18,363 nucleotides of DNA, from contig CANLGS010000010.1 in NCBI GenBank assembly GCA_947490035.1, positions 1-18,363 of the forward strand, given 5' to 3'. The position numbers were made by a program, and so were the translations under genes. Shown here piece by piece: positions 14,722 to 18,363 of this stretch. The stretch comes from Gemmataceae bacterium (lineage in GTDB: Bacteria > Planctomycetota > Planctomycetia > Gemmatales > Gemmataceae). Numbering within the stretch: the stretch's first letter is position 1; each line of letters starts with the position of its first letter. Under the pieces are notes generated by a model. It saw nothing but the letters and a program-made list of their open reading frames with translations. It was not told the DNA's origin and did no database searches.

Positions 14722-14944
14722 TCCACCTTGGCCTGCGCTTCGAGCGCCGGCAGGATGGCGATCTCGGCGTCGAGTTCGGCGACGGTCTTCGCGGCGGTCG
14801 CCTGATCGACGAGCTTCTCTTCGAGAGTCTCCTGCTTCTCGGCGTTCAGTTCGTCGTCGTCCTCGGGCACCGGCGCGAGGGTACCAAGTTCGGCTCGATG
14901 CCGACGAGCGCCTGGCCGGCTTTGAGGTCGGCGAGTTTGAGCAT
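14722..14944 (-). pseudogene. SNF2-type helicase remnant (N-terminus joined to an internal piece)
   Basis: The ATG at 14944 has AGGGA 8 bases upstream and starts MLKLADLKAGQALVGIEPNL, which matches the usual opening of large SNF2-like helicases found in defence islands. After about 20 codons the frame changes near 14875 into EDDDELNAEKQETLEEKLVD, QATAAKTVAELDAEIAIL and ALEAQAKVE, which resembles the helical region linked to the second helicase lobe of that family. The Walker and helicase motifs between are gone, as is the C-terminus; the piece runs straight into the cmr5 region. Such proteins normally have about 1000 residues, so more than 90 percent is missing. The family call is tentative because the pieces are short. 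Confidence 0.5.
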
Positions 14945-15029
14945 GATTCGGTCCCTTGCCCGTGGCCTGCCGTGATTCGGATCGCTGCTCAGTCGGCCTC
15001 GGACTCTTCTTCCGAAGCCGTGCGGGCTT

Positions 15030-15763
15030 CTCGACTATCTCCACCATCTCCGTGTTGAGGTAGATCACGCGAGGCTTGCCGGTCTTCTTCCCGGTCTTTG
15101 CTGCTCGAACACCCAGACGCCGAGTTCGAGGTTGACGTTGGCGGCGGTGACGCGGGACACCTCCGACGGGCGGCAGCCGGTCAGGTAGAGGGCGGTCAGG
15201 AACTCTTTGAAGTTGCGGTCGGGCACGGCGGCAAGGATCTCCTCCCGCTCCTCGGTGGTGGCGATGCGGGTGCGCCGTCCGGACGGCGGCTTCTGGACGT
15301 TGCGGAGCGGGTTCGGGGTGAGCGCCCCCTGCTGGTCGGCCCAGTTGAACGCCCGCTTCAGCGCGACGACGGCGTTCCGCTGCCCGCCCTTCCAGGTGTT
15401 GGCGTCGAGCCACTTGGTGACGTGGAAGGGCTTCAGTTCACAGGCGGGGAGTCGGCCGTAAAGCGGGCTGAAACTTTGGAGGGAATGCTTGTACCAGGCG
15501 TAGGTGGCCTTCTCGTCGTGCGAGAGGAACAGGTCGCAGACTTGGGCGGCGAGGATCTGACCGACGTTCGGCAGGTTCGCCGGGTCGGTGGCCATCAGCT
15601 TGTAGAACGCGTCGCGGATGACCGCCGGGGCGTTCCAGGTGCCGTTCGTTTGCTTGGGCGGCGGGGCACCGTCGGGGTGCCCGCCGAGGAGAACCTTCTT
15701 GCCGCGGTACTGGACGTACCACGCACTCTTGGACGTGCGGAACCAAGGCTTCGGCTGACGCAT
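15030..15763 (-). pseudogene. Tyrosine recombinase (phage/island integrase), frameshifted and C-terminally truncated
   Basis: The ATG at 15763 has GGGAGG about 7 bases upstream and starts MRQPKPWFRTSKSAWYVQYR. The intact frame ends at a stop at 15065 (232 residues) and shows an arm-type N-terminus, a SAM-like core-binding domain (YAWYKHSLQSFSPLYGRLP, KWLDANTWKGGQRNAVVAL) and the first catalytic Arg in TALYLTGCRPSEVSRV. At about 15100 one missing base shifts the frame; adding it back gives VFEQHKTGKKTGKPRVIYL and NTEMVEIVEK. The C-terminal HxxR, H/W and nucleophile Tyr are absent, since the sequence changes near 15030. It lies beside tRNA-Ala on the same strand, the normal place for an island integrase. 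It is inactive as found. Confidence 0.8.
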
Positions 15764-15810
15764 GGCAAACCTCCCGTGAAACACGGGTGAGCCGGAAGGC
15801 TTGCCTTTGG

Positions 15811-15843
15811 CCCCCATCCCGCTGCAACGGGGTGGGGGTTTTT
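15811..15843 (+). terminator. Strong hairpin with T-run in the integrase leader (plus strand)
   Basis: CCCCCATCCCG (15811-15821) pairs with CGGGGTGGGGG (15828-15838) with one T:G wobble, across CTGCAA, followed by TTTTT. This is the form of a factor-independent terminator reading rightwards. No gene upstream of it on the plus strand is recognised, so it may block readthrough towards the tRNA or be a relic. Read on the minus strand it lies in the integrase leader without a T-run. Confidence 0.6.
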
Positions 15844-15933
15844 CGTTACCGTGCCCGATAGCGTGCCCTGCTGGCATTTCAGGACACTAACCCGACTGGC
15901 TGAACTCCTAGCTTTTCTAGGTTTTACCTTGAG

Positions 15934-16006
<73 letters not shown>

Positions 16007-16018
16007 TCGACGCACCTT

Positions 16019-16047
16019 AACTTAGTCGCCCCCGCATTGGGTGTCAA
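16019..16047 (-). promoter_or_regulatory. Sigma-70-type promoter of tRNA-Ala
   Basis: On the minus strand TTGACA (16042-16047) is followed after 17 bases by TAAGTT (16019-16024). The -35 box is a perfect consensus, the -10 box is partial and the spacing is optimal. The tRNA 5' end is 12 bases beyond the -10 box, so transcription would begin close to the mature end. Confidence 0.7.
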
Positions 16048-16232
16048 CCCTCTCACCAGTCGTTCCAAATTTCAAGGTCGCCGAGTGTGCGCGAGGCACA
16101 CGGTCATCATACGCGGCGCGCGTCGGGGAACAACAATCCGCTTACCGAACCAACCCGGTTCGGACACAACCTTGTCCGCTCACTTGTCGCAATGAGCGAC
16201 CCGCCGTGACCCACCGGCATCGCACAAGCCAG

Positions 16233-16752
16233 AACCTCGGATGCGTGGTGCTGATCAAGCAGGAGTCCGTCCTCGACTCGAAGGTCGTGGACGGCCAGCA
16301 GCGGCTGACGACCCTGACCGTGCTGCTGTCGGCCCTGCGGGAAACGGTCGAAGACCCCGAACTGGCCGGTGACCTGACCCACTTCCTATACGCCAAGGGG
16401 AACAAGGCGCTCGGCACCAGCAACCGGTACAGGCTCCTCGTCCGCGACCGCGACCGCGAGTTTTTCCAGACCTACGTTCAATCGCCCGGAGGGCTGGCCA
16501 AACTTGTGGGCCTCGACCACACCTGGGTCGAGAGCATTAGCCAAGAAAACCTGTGACTCAACGGCGGGTTCCTGTTCGGTAAACTGAAGGCGCTCGACGA
16601 GGCGACCCGCCAGCGGCTCGCGACCTTCATGCTCAACCGGTGCGTGTTGGTCGTCGTCTCGTCGCCGGACATCGACTCGGCGTACCGGATCTTCTCGATC
16701 CTCAACGACCGTGGACTGGACCTGTCACACGCCGACATCCTGAAAGCCATGC
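16233..16752 (+). pseudogene. DUF262 (GmrSD-type) protein fragment, cut by IS4 element
   Basis: The frame reads NLGCVVLIKQESV, then VVDGQQRLTTLTVLLSALRE with the DGQQR motif of the DUF262 ParB-like NTPase domain, and later DIDSAYRIFSILNDRGLDLS and HADILKA, which is also characteristic (LNDRG). DUF262 proteins such as GmrS/GmrD are type IV restriction components acting on modified phage DNA, often with a C-terminal HNH (DUF1524). Here the first part of the domain is absent, a TGA at 16554-16556 interrupts the frame (SQENL stop LNGGFLF), and at about 16752 the IS4-family element starts and nothing of the gene is seen after it. Upstream of 16233 the 226 bases to the tRNA hold no gene. Confidence 0.75.
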
Positions 16753-18299
16753 CCCTCAACATTGGCTATCTTGCCGTATCTTGTCATCTGGTAGTCAGTT
16801 ACTCCCTGTTTGCTCTCTGAACGGACGCAAGGATGCGACTCCCTCCAACTCCCAAGCAACCGATCCCTCTGGTTCCGTTGGAAAAGCTATTGGCCCAGAG
16901 GAATACCGTGAGATCCCAATTACCATCCTTCCCCACGCGGAGGCGGTTCCCTTGGGTGTGATGGTCCGAGGCACCATGGAATGGATTCTCGACGAACAGG
17001 TTTTGCAAAAGCTCTTTGAGGATCATGCCCCGGAACAATACACCCGCCAGTTGACCATCGCCGCCTTGGTGAAGTTGCTGATCCAAGTCTCCGCTGGAAC
17101 CAAGGCTTCGGTGTTCGCAGCCTTCACCGCAGACCAGCAATCGTCACAGCCGTCGATCAACACCAGTTTTCAGGCTCTGTACGGCAAAATGGGGCGGTTC
17201 AATCCCTCGGTCAGCGAAGCCTTGGTCCGCCACACTGCGGGCAAACTGGAGCCATTACTCAAGGAGATGCCACCCGTCGCAGCCGAACCCATCCCCGGAT
17301 ATCGGATGCGGATTGTGGATGGCAACGTCCTGACGGGTACCGATCAGCGGCTCACGGCGTTGCGGAAATGGCTCAACGCCTGCTTGCCGGGCAAATCGTT
17401 GGTGGTGTATGAACCGGCATTGGGATTGGTCAGCGACTTGGTGTTGTGCGAGGACGCTTACACTCAGGAACGGGCTTTGCTGACCCAGTTGCTGCCGCGT
17501 GTGCAGGCCAATGACCTGTGGGTGGCGGATCGCAACTTTTGCACGACGAAGTTCGTGTTCGGCGTCAAGCGTCAGCAAGGGTTCGTCTTGGTTCGCCAGC
17601 ATCGGACCAACTTGCCGTGTCAGGCGAAGGGCCGACGACGACGCATTGGTACGACGGAAACGGGCGTGGTGTACGAGCAGCAGGTGTTGGCCACCGATGC
17701 GGTGACGGGTGAGCAACTCACACTGCGTTGGATGGAACTGAAGTTGTTCGAGAAAACACGTGATGGCGAGTTGACCCTCTCGTTGTTGACGAATCTGCCG
17801 GACACGATCTCGGCTCTGACTATCGCCGAAACTTACCGGGTTCGTTGGACGATTGAAACGCATTTTCAGTTCTTGACTCAGAGTCTGCATTGCGAGGTCA
17901 AAGGATTGGGTAAACCCCGAGCCTCGCTGTTGATGTTTGCTCTGGCTTTGGTGGCGGGTAATGCGTTGGCGTTGGTGCGTGGCTCGTTGCGTGAAGTTCA
18001 CGGGACGAAAGCCGAGGCGGAGGTCTCGGGCTACTACTTGGCCAGCGAGGTAGCCGGTGACTACCGAACGCTGATGAAGTATCTCCCGGATGAGAAATGG
18101 GTCGGGTGGCGGACCCTGAGCTCGACAGCCTTCACGCGATTGTTGACGACGATTGCCGCCAACGTCCGATTGGGGGGCTTGGCCCGCCACAAACGCGGTC
18201 CGAAAAAACCGCCCACCCAGAAGCCCGTGTATTGCAAGCAACATAAACACTACTCAACTGCTCGCCTCGTCGAGGAGGCGAAAAACACATGTTGAGAGG
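16752..18299 (+). mobile_element. IS4-family insertion sequence
   Basis: The element runs from about 16752 to 18299. Its ends are short inverted repeats: CTCAACAT at 16755-16762 and ATGTTGAG at 18289-18296, with exact borders uncertain by 2-3 bases. GC content is lower and codon use is less GC3-biased than in the surroundings, a sign of recent acquisition. No target duplication is visible at the two borders, suggesting that a deletion or recombination followed insertion. Confidence 0.75.
16781..18295 (+). CDS. IS4-family transposase
   Basis: The frame encodes a DDE transposase of the IS4 family. The first Asp is in MRIVDGNVLTGT, the second in LWVADRNFCTT and the Glu in YRVRWTIETHFQFLTQSL, the YREK-like signature with HCEVKG a few residues later. 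N-terminal residues EYREIPITILPHAEAVPLGV and the DEQVLQKLF / APEQYTRQLT helices match planctomycete IS4 relatives. Start choice is uncertain. TTG at 16781 covers the conserved EYREIP segment, whereas TTG at 16952 has GGAGG 8 bases upstream but starts after it. A second frame, from ATG 16833, reads MRLPPTPKQPIPLVPLEKLL and may be the original N-terminus joined by a frameshift near 16895. No internal stop is found after that. Confidence 0.85.
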   Translation: MSSGSQLLPVCSLNGRKDATPSNSQATDPSGSVGKAIGPEEYREIPITILPHAEAVPLGVMVRGTMEWILDEQVLQKLFEDHAPEQYTRQLTIAALVKLLIQVSAGTKASVFAAFTADQQSSQPSINTSFQALYGKMGRFNPSVSEALVRHTAGKLEPLLKEMPPVAAEPIPGYRMRIVDGNVLTGTDQRLTALRKWLNACLPGKSLVVYEPALGLVSDLVLCEDAYTQERALLTQLLPRVQANDLWVADRNFCTTKFVFGVKRQQGFVLVRQHRTNLPCQAKGRRRRIGTTETGVVYEQQVLATDAVTGEQLTLRWMELKLFEKTRDGELTLSLLTNLPDTISALTIAETYRVRWTIETHFQFLTQSLHCEVKGLGKPRASLLMFALALVAGNALALVRGSLREVHGTKAEAEVSGYYLASEVAGDYRTLMKYLPDEKWVGWRTLSSTAFTRLLTTIAANVRLGGLARHKRGPKKPPTQKPVYCKQHKHYSTARLVEEAKNTC

Positions 18300-18363
18300 G
18301 CTGCCTGGAAGTAGCCCATGTCGAGGACGCGGGCGACGGTCGGGTGGTTGACCTTCGCGGCCA
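18300..18363 (-). CDS. Partial coding sequence entering from the right edge, possibly kinase-like
   Basis: On the minus strand one frame of 21 codons is open and almost every codon ends in G or C, in contrast to the other two frames. It reads AAKVNHPTVARVLDMGYFQA, which is reminiscent of the NHPxVxRVxDxG segment of bacterial Ser/Thr kinases. The fragment is too short to be sure. It meets the IS4 element at 18299, so the gene was probably cut or disturbed there too. Confidence 0.3.

Noticed and set aside
13000..15933. Far attachment site as a repeat of the tRNA-Ala 3' end
   Set aside because: Looked for a repeat of GGAGGTGAGGAGAG on either strand left of the integrase and saw no convincing match.
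16085..16163. Two small hairpins (GTGTGC/GCACAC and CCGAACC/GGTTCGG) upstream of the tRNA promoter
   Set aside because: Stems of 6-7 bases without T-runs or repeated copies; not enough to call a regulatory element.

Overview
The window looks like chromosome from a planctomycete of the Gemmata type. The basis is high GC with strongly GC3-biased codons, secreted DUF1080, DUF1552 and DUF1592 proteins, a planctomycete-type cytochrome c plus copper monooxygenase, and many intergenic foldback repeats. No taxonomic search was possible, so this is inference.

Positions 1-12941 are ordinary Gemmata-like gene space. In order they hold a membrane-anchored double-FKBP prolyl isomerase (-), a secreted TPR protein (+), a MATE transporter (-), a secreted DUF1080 protein (-), an EF-hand remnant (+), a DUF1552 gene lacking its 5' part (-), a secreted protein of unknown function (+), and a same-strand series read leftwards from 12941: redoxin lipoprotein, cytochrome c/copper type II monooxygenase, DUF1592-type cytochrome protein, DUF1552 protein. 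That series probably acts in the periplasm in redox chemistry, but its substrate is unknown. The copper monooxygenase gene carries a 144-bp foldback element flanked by 9-bp direct repeats. The element reads in frame and adds 51 residues between copper ligands.

Positions 13091-18363 are a gene graveyard beside tRNA-Ala(GGC). Moving right, it holds a chimeric cytochrome pseudogene, a frameshifted HEPN-like fragment with an RX4H motif, the 5' end of a probable cmr6, a nearly complete cmr5 (type III-B CRISPR small subunit), an SNF2-type helicase reduced to its first ~20 codons joined to an internal piece, a tyrosine integrase broken by frameshift and loss of its catalytic C-terminus, the intact tRNA, a DUF262 (GmrSD-like) fragment with a nonsense codon, and an IS4-family element that ends the DUF262 fragment. 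No CRISPR array was found. The simplest reading is a defence island that entered at or near the tRNA gene and then collapsed by deletion, frameshift and IS insertion.

At least seven hairpin or foldback repeats of several families occur, mostly between genes. Some overlap coding ends: the MATE protein has a C-terminus, and probably part of its N-terminus, encoded by repeat sequence.
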